64,000 nt of DNA, taken from the NCBI RefSeq assembly GCF_000147815.2, contig NC_015957.1, forward strand, positions 2,108,001 to 2,172,000, given 5' to 3'. Origin of the DNA: Streptomyces violaceusniger Tu 4113 (GTDB lineage: Bacteria; Actinomycetota; Actinomycetes; Streptomycetales; Streptomycetaceae). The notes below the pieces were generated by a model. The model worked only from the letters and a program-made list of their open reading frames with translations, did no database searches and had not been told where the DNA came from. Shown here in pieces: positions 52,388 to 60,148 of this stretch. Both the position numbers and the translations under genes were made by a program. Each line of letters begins with the position of its first letter. The first letter of the stretch is position 1.

Positions 52388-53899
52388 ATGACTGATCACA
52401 TAACGGAGGCGGTGAGCTGGTGTCTGGCCGCCGCGCTTCTCGTCGTCCTGGTGCTTCTGATCCGCCAGCGGCAGATCACCGCCGGAGTCCGCAGGCGCAA
52501 CGCCACTCTCGAGGACAGCCTGCGGTCCCGTGACGAGGAGGTGCAGCACCTCGTCGACGTACGGCTCCCCTCGATCGCCGATGCGCTGAGCCAGCCCGGC
52601 CCGCTGCCGGGCCTGCGGGACGAGAAACTGGCCGGTACGGCCTTCGCCCAGAGCCTGCACGCCGTCATGGAACAGTTCACCCGCGCGGTGGACAAGGCAC
52701 AGACGCGCGCCGACGCCTCCGCCAAGGCGGCGCTCAAGGCGTCCATGCGAGCCGTCCAGGGACTCGCCAACGAGCAGCAGGTGTCCATCTCCGAGATGCA
52801 GGAGCGGCACGACAACCCCGATGTGCTGCGGGACCTGCTGGAGATCGACCACGCCAACGCCCAGTTCGGCCGGCGCGCCCAGGCCATCGCCGTGCTCTGC
52901 GGTTCCTGGCCCGGCCGTCAGCGGCTGGCCTCCTCGCTGACCGATGTCGTCCGCGGCTCCAAGTCGCGCATCCGCGACTACCAGCGGGTGCAGGTGCACG
53001 CCCTGATCGACGTCGCCGTGGTGAGCCGGGCCGTGGAGCCCGTCGTGCTCGCGGTCGCCGAGCTACTGGACAACGCCGCCCGCCACTCGCAGCCCAACAC
53101 CTCCGTGGAGGTCAGCCTCCAGCCGGTGCACAACGGGGCCTGCATCGTGATCGACGACGCCGGTGTGGGCATGGACGGCCTGGAGGTCCAGCGAGCCGCC
53201 GCCCTGCTCTCCGGCCAGCGCGCCGTGGACGTCTCCCGGCTCGGCGACCCGCCGCAGTTCGGCTTCGCCGTGGTGGGCCTGCTGGCCGTGCGGTACGGCT
53301 TCAGCGTCTCGGTGGACACCCGGTCCCCGTACGGCGGTGTGCGCGCCGTGCTGTTCCTCCCGAGTGAGCTGCTCACCCATATCGACCCCGACGGACGGCC
53401 GGGCACCGCGGCGCACGACCCCGAGGGCGCCGAGCCGCTGCACACCCTGCCCTCCCGCCGCACCCGCGGTCCCGGAAGAGCGCGGCAGGCGCATGCCGCT
53501 CCGGCCGAGGCCCAGACCCCGCCCCGGGCCCAGATCCCGCCCCAGGCCCAGCCTCCGGCGCCCGCCCCGGCACCGGCGCCCGCCCCGGCACCGGCGCCCG
53601 CTCCGGCGCCCCAGCCGTCCCTGGGCGACGACGAGGCCACCCGCGTGTACGGCACCACGCAGGGCGGACTGCCCAAGCGCCGCCGCCGGCAGGCCGCCGC
53701 CACCCCGCCGACCGCCGACTGGTCCATGGGGGCCGGGCGGACCGGCGCCGACGAATCCGACGACACCGGCGCGCACCGCGCGCGTTCGGCGGAGGAAACC
53801 GCCTCGCGGTTGGGCGCGTTCGCGCGCGGCACCCGCTCCGGCCGTGCCGACACCCAGGACTCCGCCCCTCACCATGACGAAGGGAATCGCCAGGCATGA
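52388..53899 (+). CDS. Conservon protein CvnA: sensor-kinase-like ATPase
   Basis: A 503-residue membrane-associated protein. One transmembrane helix (about 9-26) is followed by a coiled segment, a helical region with LLEIDHANAQFGRRAQAIAVLCG (about 157-180) and a histidine-kinase-type ATPase domain with AELLDNAARHSQPN (about 221-234) and DDAGVGMDGLE. The C-terminal 160 residues are disordered and contain an Ala-Pro dipeptide repeat (about 388-410). In S. coelicolor conservons, CvnA-CvnD form a membrane complex compared to eukaryotic G-protein-coupled systems. ATG at 52388 has GAGG 6 nt upstream. It overlaps cvnB by 4 bases. Confidence 0.9.
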   Translation: MTDHITEAVSWCLAAALLVVLVLLIRQRQITAGVRRRNATLEDSLRSRDEEVQHLVDVRLPSIADALSQPGPLPGLRDEKLAGTAFAQSLHAVMEQFTRAVDKAQTRADASAKAALKASMRAVQGLANEQQVSISEMQERHDNPDVLRDLLEIDHANAQFGRRAQAIAVLCGSWPGRQRLASSLTDVVRGSKSRIRDYQRVQVHALIDVAVVSRAVEPVVLAVAELLDNAARHSQPNTSVEVSLQPVHNGACIVIDDAGVGMDGLEVQRAAALLSGQRAVDVSRLGDPPQFGFAVVGLLAVRYGFSVSVDTRSPYGGVRAVLFLPSELLTHIDPDGRPGTAAHDPEGAEPLHTLPSRRTRGPGRARQAHAAPAEAQTPPRAQIPPQAQPPAPAPAPAPAPAPAPAPAPQPSLGDDEATRVYGTTQGGLPKRRRRQAAATPPTADWSMGAGRTGADESDDTGAHRARSAEETASRLGAFARGTRSGRADTQDSAPHHDEGNRQA

Positions 53900-54324
53900 A
53901 CGAGCATCTCAACAACGAGCTCGGCTGGATGCTCGACGAGGTCGTCAAGATGCCGGAGGCACGGCACGCGATCCTGCTCTCCGCGGACGGGATGCTGCGG
54001 GCGTACTCCGAGGGCATCGCCCGCGACGAGGCCGAGCGCCAGGCCGCCGCACTCTCCGGGCTGCAGTCGATCAGCCGTTCCACCTCCGAGTTCTGTGATC
54101 CGCACGAGACGCCCTGGCAGCAGACGCTGGTCGAGTTCGTCGGCGGGTACGTCTTCCTGATCGCCGCCGGACCCGGCGCGTATCTGGCGGTCTCGGCCAC
54201 CGAGGCCGTGGACATGGAGGCGGTCAGCTACCGGATGCAGAAGCTGGTCGACCGGCTCGGCAAGGAGCTCACCAGCCCGCCGCGGCAGGGCCTCCCGCGG
54301 CAGGGGATCGGCAGCCACGCATGA
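53896..54324 (+). CDS. Conservon protein CvnB: roadblock/LC7 domain
   Basis: A 142-residue roadblock/LC7 protein (LGWMLDEVVKMPEARHAILLSADGMLRAYSEG, GLQSISRS and VEFVGGYVFLIAAGPGAYLAVSA). Roadblock proteins act as scaffolds or GTPase-activating partners of small Ras-like GTPases; the cognate GTPase is encoded two genes downstream. It overlaps both neighbours by 4 bases, so it is stoichiometrically coupled. Confidence 0.93.
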   Translation: MNEHLNNELGWMLDEVVKMPEARHAILLSADGMLRAYSEGIARDEAERQAAALSGLQSISRSTSEFCDPHETPWQQTLVEFVGGYVFLIAAGPGAYLAVSATEAVDMEAVSYRMQKLVDRLGKELTSPPRQGLPRQGIGSHA

Positions 54325-54677
54325 GTCCGGGGCGGCGCGAACGAGGGTTGGTGCGGCCGTATGTGGTCACCGACGGCCGTGCCTACCCGACTCGCAACAC
54401 CTTCGACCTGGTGACCTTGGTCATGGCCCACCCCGACCGGCCGCTCACCGGGCTCGGCCCCGAGAAGCGGCGGGTCATGGAGCTGTGCCTGGGCGGCGCG
54501 CTCTCAGTGGCCGAGGTCTCCGGGTACCTGGAGCTGCCCGTCAGCGTCACCAAGGTCCTGCTCGGCGACCTCGTGGACAGCGGCCACGTCTCCACCCGGT
54601 CCCCGATCCCCGCCGCCGATGTTCCCGACACCCAGCTTCTGCAGGAGGTGCTCGATGGACTCCGCGCTCGCCTCTGA
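54321..54677 (+). CDS. Conservon protein CvnC: DUF742
   Basis: A 118-residue DUF742 protein with the family opening RERGLVRPYVVTDGRAYPTR and a winged-helix-like core (RRVMELCLGGALSVAEVSGYLELPVSVTKVLLGDLVDSGHV in pattern, about 55-95). Its molecular role is not established. The start overlaps the cvnB stop by 4 bases and the end overlaps the GTPase gene by 23 bases. Confidence 0.93.
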   Translation: MSPGRRERGLVRPYVVTDGRAYPTRNTFDLVTLVMAHPDRPLTGLGPEKRRVMELCLGGALSVAEVSGYLELPVSVTKVLLGDLVDSGHVSTRSPIPAADVPDTQLLQEVLDGLRARL

Positions 54678-55269
54678 CGACAAGGCGGTCTACCTGCCCA
54701 ACACGGTGCGGGTGGCGGCGAAGATCCTGGTCGTCGGACACTTCGCCGTCGGCAAGACGACCTATGTGGGCTCGCTGTCAGAGATCCGGCCGCTGCGCAC
54801 CGAGGAGACGATGACCCAGGCCGGTGCGCTCATCGACGACCTTCGGGGTACCGAGGACAAGACGACCACCACCGTCGCCATGGACTTCGGCCGGCTCACC
54901 CTCAGCGACTCCCTGGTGCTCTATCTGTTCGGCGCGCCGGGACAGCAGCGCTTCACCCGGCTGTGGCGGGACATGACGAACGGGGCGCTGGGCGCGCTCG
55001 TCCTGGCCGACACCCGGCGGCTGGAGCAGTCCTTCCCGGTGATGGCCGTCCTGGAGGAGCACGGACTGCCGTACGCCGTCGCCGTCAACCAGTTCGAGGG
55101 CTCTCCCCGCTTCGCGGAGCCGGAGGTCAGGGAGGCCCTCGATCTGCTTCCGGAAACCCCCCTGGTGACCTGCGACGCCCGGGACCGGATCTCCTCCACC
55201 CACGCGCTGATCGCCCTCGTCCAATATCTACAGGCCCGCCAGACCGGTAGTTCTCAGGAGATTGTGTGA
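54655..55269 (+). CDS. Conservon protein CvnD: Ras-like/MglA-type GTPase
   Basis: A 204-residue small GTPase. The P-loop is GHFAVGKTT (about 27-35). The switch II region reads LFGAPGQQRFTRLW (about 89-102), with no classical DxxG aspartate. The base-recognition motif NKxD is replaced by NQFE (about 142-145), as in other CvnD proteins I recall. ATG at 54655 has GCAGGAGG 6 nt upstream, inside the end of cvnC. It is followed by two cytochrome P450 genes that may be effectors or regulated partners. Confidence 0.92.
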   Translation: MDSALASDDKAVYLPNTVRVAAKILVVGHFAVGKTTYVGSLSEIRPLRTEETMTQAGALIDDLRGTEDKTTTTVAMDFGRLTLSDSLVLYLFGAPGQQRFTRLWRDMTNGALGALVLADTRRLEQSFPVMAVLEEHGLPYAVAVNQFEGSPRFAEPEVREALDLLPETPLVTCDARDRISSTHALIALVQYLQARQTGSSQEIV

Positions 55270-56738
55270 CCAACCGTCCAGCCGCCGGCCCCGTTCCCCC
55301 ACCGGGCTGCCCCGCGCACGCGGGCCCCGCCGAGGCCGCGGGCGGCACCGGGCACAGCGCGGCCGTACCGATGTACAGCCCCGAGTTCGCCGCCGACCCG
55401 CACGGCACCTACGCGCGGATGCGCGCCACCCATGGGCCGATCGCACCGGTCGAGCTGACGCCGGGGGTGTACGCCTCGCTGGTCACCAGCTACCCGCTCG
55501 GCCTGGAGATCCTGCGCGACACCGAGCGGTTCGCCAAGGACCCGCGCGGCTGGCAAGCGATGCAGGACGGGACCGTGGGGCCGGACAACCCGGTCGCCCC
55601 GATGATGATGTACCGGCCGAACGCGCTGTTCAGCGACGGGGAGGCACACGCCCGGCTGCGCGGGGCGATCACCGACAGCCTGGACCGGGTGGATCCGCAC
55701 GCTCTCAGCGAGTACGTCGAGCGCAGCGCCGAGACGCTGATCGACGCCTTCGCCTCCCGGGGCGAGGCCGACCTGATCACCGAGTACGCGTCGGTGCTCC
55801 CGCTGCTGGTCTTCAACCAGCTCTTCGGCGCACGCCCCGCGGACGGGCCGAAGCTGGTCGAGACGATGATGAAGCTCTTCGACAGCGGCGAGGAGGCGGC
55901 GGCGGCCAACGACGAGCTGCTCCACTGGATCTCCGGCCTGCTGGCGGACAAGCGCCGGAAGCTCTCCGCCGACGTCACCTCCTGGCTGATCGCGCATCCC
56001 TCGCAGCTCACCGACGACGAGCTGATGCAGCAGATGATCCTGCTGATGGCGGCCGGTACCGACCCCCAGCAGAACCTGATCGCCAACGCGCTGCGCCTGC
56101 TGCTGTCGGACGACCGCTTCGCCGGTGAGCTGTCCGGCGGCAGCATGCCCGTCGAGGACGCCCTGGACGAGGTCCTGTGGAACGACCCGCCGATGGCCAA
56201 CTACGGCACCCGGTTCCCCCGGTACGACTGCGACGTGGCGGGCGTACGGCTGCGCAAGGGCGAACCGGTGCTCATCAGCTACGCCGCGGCCAACCACGAG
56301 GCGGCCATGGCCTCCGAGCGCCGGTCCGGCAACCGGGCCCACCTGGCCTGGAGCGCGGGCGCCCACCGCTGCCCCGCCGAGCGGCCCGCCCGGGTGATCG
56401 CCTCCGTGGCCATCGAGCGGCTCCTGGACCGCCTCCCGGACATGGAGCTGGCGGTTCCCGTCGAGCGGCTGACCTGGCGGACCGGGCCCTTCGCCCGCGC
56501 CCTGGCCGCCCTGCCGGTGCGCTTCCCCGCCCAAGCGGTGGCCGTGAACGAGCCGTTCGCGGCGTCCGTGTCCGAGCCGGTCCGATTCGACGAGACCTCT
56601 GGAGTCAGCCAATGGAACCCCGTCCCATCGTCCTCGACCCCGCCGGCCGCGACATCGCCGGAGAGGCAGCCCGAGTCGCCGCAGGCGGCGAGGCGACGCT
56701 TGTTGAGCTTCCTGACGGCGTGGTGGCGTGGGCAATAA
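55266..56738 (+). CDS. Cytochrome P450, CYP157-like, lacking the ExxR motif
   Basis: A 490-residue P450. The haem-binding Cys369 lies in [15 protein letters not shown]. The K-helix position that is ExxR in nearly all P450s reads Glu302-Val-Leu-Trp305 ([10 protein letters not shown]), the hallmark of the CYP157 family. The I-helix has AAGTDPQQ, without the usual Thr. CYP157 genes are typically followed by a CYP154 gene within conservons, exactly as here. The substrate is unknown. The GTG start overlaps the cvnD stop. The C-terminal tail runs 127 bases into the next gene in another frame, making it about 42 residues longer than the non-overlapping part. Confidence 0.9.
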   Translation: MTNRPAAGPVPPPGCPAHAGPAEAAGGTGHSAAVPMYSPEFAADPHGTYARMRATHGPIAPVELTPGVYASLVTSYPLGLEILRDTERFAKDPRGWQAMQDGTVGPDNPVAPMMMYRPNALFSDGEAHARLRGAITDSLDRVDPHALSEYVERSAETLIDAFASRGEADLITEYASVLPLLVFNQLFGARPADGPKLVETMMKLFDSGEEAAAANDELLHWISGLLADKRRKLSADVTSWLIAHPSQLTDDELMQQMILLMAAGTDPQQNLIANALRLLLSDDRFAGELSGGSMPVEDALDEVLWNDPPMANYGTRFPRYDCDVAGVRLRKGEPVLISYAAANHEAAMASERRSGNRAHLAWSAGAHRCPAERPARVIASVAIERLLDRLPDMELAVPVERLTWRTGPFARALAALPVRFPAQAVAVNEPFAASVSEPVRFDETSGVSQWNPVPSSSTPPAATSPERQPESPQAARRRLLSFLTAWWRGQ

Positions 56739-57835
56739 CCCGCCAGCGGACCCTGAAGGAGCTGCTGACCGACCCCCGGGTCTCCAAGGACCCCCGGCAG
56801 CACTGGCCCGCGTGGATCAACGGTGAGATCACGCCCGAGTGGCCGCTGATCACCTGGGTCGCCGTCGAGAACATGTTCACGGCCTACGGCGGTGACCACC
56901 GGCGGCTGCGCACCCTGGTCTCCAAGGCGTTCACCGCCCGGCGCACCGCCGCCCTGCGGCCGCGCGTCGAGGAGATCTGCACCACGCTCCTGGACGACCT
57001 GGCCGCCGCGCCGGGCGAGGTGGTCGACCTGCGCGAGGCGTACGCGTACCCGCTGCCGATCCAGGTGATCTCCGAGCTGTTCGGGCTCGACGACGAGAAC
57101 CTGCGCGAGCGGATGCGCCGGGTCGTGGACAGCATCTTCCACACCTCCGCCTCCCCGGAGGAGGTCACCGCCACCTTCAACGAGATGTACGCCGTCCTCG
57201 GCGAGCTGGTGGCTACCAAGCGCGAGCGGCCCGGCGACGACCTGACCAGCGGGCTGATCGCGGTGCGGGACGAGGAGAGCGGCTCCAAGCTCAGCGAGAA
57301 GGAGCTGACCGACACCCTCGCCCTGTTCCTCTCGGCCGGTCACGAGACCACCGTCAACCTGCTGGACAACGCCATCCACGCGCTGCTCACCCGGCCCGAG
57401 CAGCTCGAGCACGTCCGGGCCGGGCGGGCCACCTGGGAGGACGTGATCGAGGAGACGCTGCGCCACTCCGCCCCGGTCGCCAACCTGCCGCTGCGCTACG
57501 CCGTGGAGGACATCGAGCTGGACGGCGGCGTGGTGCTGCACAAGGGCGACGCGATCCTGGCCGCCTACGCGGCCGCCGGACGCGACCCGGAGGTGCACGG
57601 CGCGGACGCGGACCGCTTCGACGTCACCCGGCGGCTCAAGAGCCATCTGGCGTTCGGCCACGGCGTCCATCTGTGCGTCGGCGCCCCGCTGGGCCGGCTG
57701 GAGGCCGCGATCGCGCTCCCGGCGCTCTTCGACCGCTTCCCCGGGCTCACGCTCGCGTCCGAAAAGGAGCCGCTGGAGCCGGTGGAGTCGTTCATCTCCA
57801 ACGGCCACCGCACGCTGCCCGCGCGCCTGGCCTGA
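56612..57835 (+). CDS. Cytochrome P450, CYP154-like
   Basis: A 407-residue P450 with all canonical motifs: I-helix [10 protein letters not shown] (about 243-252), K-helix ExxR at Glu281-Arg284 (EETLRHSAP) and the haem loop [15 protein letters not shown] with Cys355. Several characterised Streptomyces CYP154 enzymes hydroxylate or couple macrolides, flavonoids or steroids; this substrate is unknown. ATG at 56612 has GGAG 7-8 nt upstream and starts inside the preceding P450 gene. No ferredoxin or reductase gene is adjacent, so electron partners must come from elsewhere. Confidence 0.92.
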   Translation: MEPRPIVLDPAGRDIAGEAARVAAGGEATLVELPDGVVAWAITRQRTLKELLTDPRVSKDPRQHWPAWINGEITPEWPLITWVAVENMFTAYGGDHRRLRTLVSKAFTARRTAALRPRVEEICTTLLDDLAAAPGEVVDLREAYAYPLPIQVISELFGLDDENLRERMRRVVDSIFHTSASPEEVTATFNEMYAVLGELVATKRERPGDDLTSGLIAVRDEESGSKLSEKELTDTLALFLSAGHETTVNLLDNAIHALLTRPEQLEHVRAGRATWEDVIEETLRHSAPVANLPLRYAVEDIELDGGVVLHKGDAILAAYAAAGRDPEVHGADADRFDVTRRLKSHLAFGHGVHLCVGAPLGRLEAAIALPALFDRFPGLTLASEKEPLEPVESFISNGHRTLPARLA

Positions 57836-57873
57836 TCGCCTCCGGCGCCCTGCTCCCGCCCGCCCCTTTTCCC

Positions 57874-57896
57874 GGGGGTGGGCGGGTGGGCGGGGG
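57874..57896 (+). promoter_or_regulatory. Five-run G-quadruplex motif in the KimA-like gene promoter
   Basis: The coding strand reads G5-T-G3-C-G3-T-G3-C-G5: five G-runs with single-base loops, among the most stable quadruplex motifs. It ends 27 bases before the GTG start and covers the expected -35 position. A C-rich block just upstream (57855-57866) can pair with it instead, giving two mutually exclusive structures. Confidence 0.6.
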
Positions 57897-57910
57897 CCCG
57901 GGCTACCCCT

Positions 57911-57916
57911 TACGAT
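57911..57916 (+). promoter_or_regulatory. Candidate -10 element of a leaderless promoter
   Basis: TACGAT ends 7 nt before the GTG start at 57924, and no ribosome site exists between them. Transcription would then start at or beside the start codon. Confidence 0.55.
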
Positions 57917-57923
57917 CCTCTGC

Positions 57924-60023
57924 GTGTCCAAACTGACCGACCTCCCGAAACGGGTCCTGATCGGGCGGGCCCTGCGCAGCGACAAGCTGGGGGAGACTCT
58001 CCTCCCCAAGCGCATCGCGCTCCCCGTCTTCGCCTCCGACCCCCTGTCCTCCGTCGCGTATGCGCCGGGGCAGGTGATGATCGTTCTGTCCGTGGCGGGT
58101 GCGTCGGCCTACCACTACAGCCCGTGGATCACGATCGCCATCGTCGTGCTGATGTTCACGGTGGTCGCCTCGTACCGCCAGAACGTGCACGCGTACCCCA
58201 GCGGGGGTGGTGACTACGAGGTCGCCACCACCAACCTCGGCCCCAAGGCGGGTCTGACCGTTGCCAGCGCCCTGCTGGTCGACTACGTCCTCACGGTGGC
58301 GGTGTCGATCTCCTCCGGTGTGGAGAACCTCGGTTCGGCCGTCCCCTTCGTCGTCGAGCACAAGACGCTGTGCGCGGTCGGGATCATCCTGCTGCTGACG
58401 CTCATGAACCTGCGGGGCGTACGGGAGTCGGGCAAGCTCTTCGCGATCCCCACCTATGTCTTCGTCGGCGGCGTCTTCGTGATGATCCTTTGGGGCGCCT
58501 ACCGCGGGCTGGTCCTGGGTGACGACATGAAGGCCCCCACCGCGGGCTTCGAGGTCCACGCCGAGCAGACCGGGCTGGCCGGCTTCGCGCTGATCTTCCT
58601 GCTGCTGCGCGCGTTCTCCGACGGCTGCGCCGCCCTGACCGGCGTCGAGGCGATCAGCAACGGCGTGCCCGCCTTCCGCAAGCCCAAGAGCCGTAACGCG
58701 GCGACGACGCTGGCGCTGATGGGCGGCCTCGCCGTGACCATGTTCGTCGGCATCATCACGCTGGCCCTGGTGACCAACGTCAAGATGGCCGAGAACCCCG
58801 CGCAGGACCTGCTGAAGAACGGCACCCCGCTCGGCGCCGACTACACCCAGAACCCGGTGATCTCGCAGGTCGCGGCCGCGGTCTTCGGCGACGGCTCGTT
58901 CTTCTTCGTGGTGCTGGCCGCGGCCACCGCGCTGGTGCTGTTCCTGGCCGCCAACACCGCGTACAACGGCTTCCCGCTGCTCGGCTCGATCCTGGCCCAG
59001 GACCGCTATCTGCCCCGCCAGCTCCACACCCGCGGCGACCGGCTCGCCTTCTCCAACGGCATCGTGCTGCTCGCCTCGGCCGCCGCGGTCCTGGTCTACC
59101 TCTACGGGGCCGACTCCACCCGGCTGATCCAGCTCTACATCGTCGGCGTCTTCGTCTCCTTCACCCTCAGCCAGACCGGCATGGTGCGGCACTGGAACCG
59201 CCACCTGGCGACCGAGCGGGACCCGAACGCCCGCCGCCGGATGGTCCGCGCCCGCGCGATCAACACCTTCGGGGCCTTCTTCACCGGCCTGGTGCTGGTC
59301 GTGGTGCTGCTGACGAAGTTCACCCACGGCGCCTGGGTCGCCCTGCTCGGCATGGTCATCTTCTACGTCACCATGACGGCCATCAGGCGCCACTACGACG
59401 GCGTCTCCGAGGAGCTCGCGGCGGCCACCGAACAGCTCGACGAGGAGGAGGTGCGCCCCTCCCGGGTGCACTCCCTGGTACTGGTCTCCAAGGTCCACAA
59501 GCCGACGCTGCGCGCCCTGGCCTACGCCAAGCTGATGCGCTCGCACCGGCTGGAGGCGCTGAGTATCAACGTGGACCCCGCCGAGACGAAGGCGCTGCAG
59601 CGGGTGTGGCAGGAGCGCGGCATCGATGTGCCGCTGAAGATCCTCGACTCGCCCTACCGCGAGATCACCCGGCCGGTCATCGACTACGTCAAGGGCCTGC
59701 GCCGGGAGAGCCCGCGCGATGTGGTCTCCGTCTTCATCCCCGAGTACGTGGTCGGCCACTGGTACGAGCATCTGCTGCACAACCAGAGCGCGCTGCGGCT
59801 CAAGGGGCGGCTGCTGTTCACCCCGGGCGTCATGGTCACCTCCGTGCCGTGGCAGTTGGACTCCTCCGAGCTGGCCCGGAAGCGGGCGCGCAAGCGGGCC
59901 GAGTGGAACGCCCCGGGGGCGGTGCGGCGCGGCCCGGTGATCCCGGCCAAGCGGGAGAAGGGCGAGAAGGGCGAGAAGGGGCCCAAGGGCGAGAAGCCGG
60001 GCGTCACCTCGCAGGTTCCCTGA
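57924..60023 (+). CDS. KimA-like potassium importer (APC superfamily permease)
   Basis: A 699-residue membrane protein with 12 predicted helices (about residues 30-460) and a cytoplasmic C-terminal domain (about 475-660). Sequence blocks closely resemble B. subtilis KimA, a high-affinity K+/H+ symporter: ASDPLSSVAYAPGQ, SYRQNVHAYPSGGGDYEVA and LLVDYVLTVAVSISSGVENL. Nearby KdpDE and RCK genes support a potassium role. A generic amino-acid permease is the alternative annotation, but the YPSGGGDY and VDYVLTVAVSIS signatures favour KimA. The extreme C-terminus has a collagen-like Lys/Glu/Gly repeat (KREKGEKGEKGPKGEKPG). The GTG start has no ribosome site; a leaderless promoter is likely. Confidence 0.8.
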   Translation: MSKLTDLPKRVLIGRALRSDKLGETLLPKRIALPVFASDPLSSVAYAPGQVMIVLSVAGASAYHYSPWITIAIVVLMFTVVASYRQNVHAYPSGGGDYEVATTNLGPKAGLTVASALLVDYVLTVAVSISSGVENLGSAVPFVVEHKTLCAVGIILLLTLMNLRGVRESGKLFAIPTYVFVGGVFVMILWGAYRGLVLGDDMKAPTAGFEVHAEQTGLAGFALIFLLLRAFSDGCAALTGVEAISNGVPAFRKPKSRNAATTLALMGGLAVTMFVGIITLALVTNVKMAENPAQDLLKNGTPLGADYTQNPVISQVAAAVFGDGSFFFVVLAAATALVLFLAANTAYNGFPLLGSILAQDRYLPRQLHTRGDRLAFSNGIVLLASAAAVLVYLYGADSTRLIQLYIVGVFVSFTLSQTGMVRHWNRHLATERDPNARRRMVRARAINTFGAFFTGLVLVVVLLTKFTHGAWVALLGMVIFYVTMTAIRRHYDGVSEELAAATEQLDEEEVRPSRVHSLVLVSKVHKPTLRALAYAKLMRSHRLEALSINVDPAETKALQRVWQERGIDVPLKILDSPYREITRPVIDYVKGLRRESPRDVVSVFIPEYVVGHWYEHLLHNQSALRLKGRLLFTPGVMVTSVPWQLDSSELARKRARKRAEWNAPGAVRRGPVIPAKREKGEKGEKGPKGEKPGVTSQVP

Positions 60024-60148
60024 CGGTGGGCCCGCAGGCCCGCGGGCCCGGGGCATCAGGGCGTGACGGGGCGAGGGCGAGCGCGACGTAGACTGGTGGG
60101 CTGTTGTCCCACCGCGCCCCCTCACCCCCTCTGGAGCCTGAACCCGCC

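Noticed and set aside
52388..57835. Conservon as part of a prophage or integrative element
   Set aside because: No integrase, att repeats, tRNA target or transposase is visible at either edge. Insertion can only be argued from gene order in other genomes.
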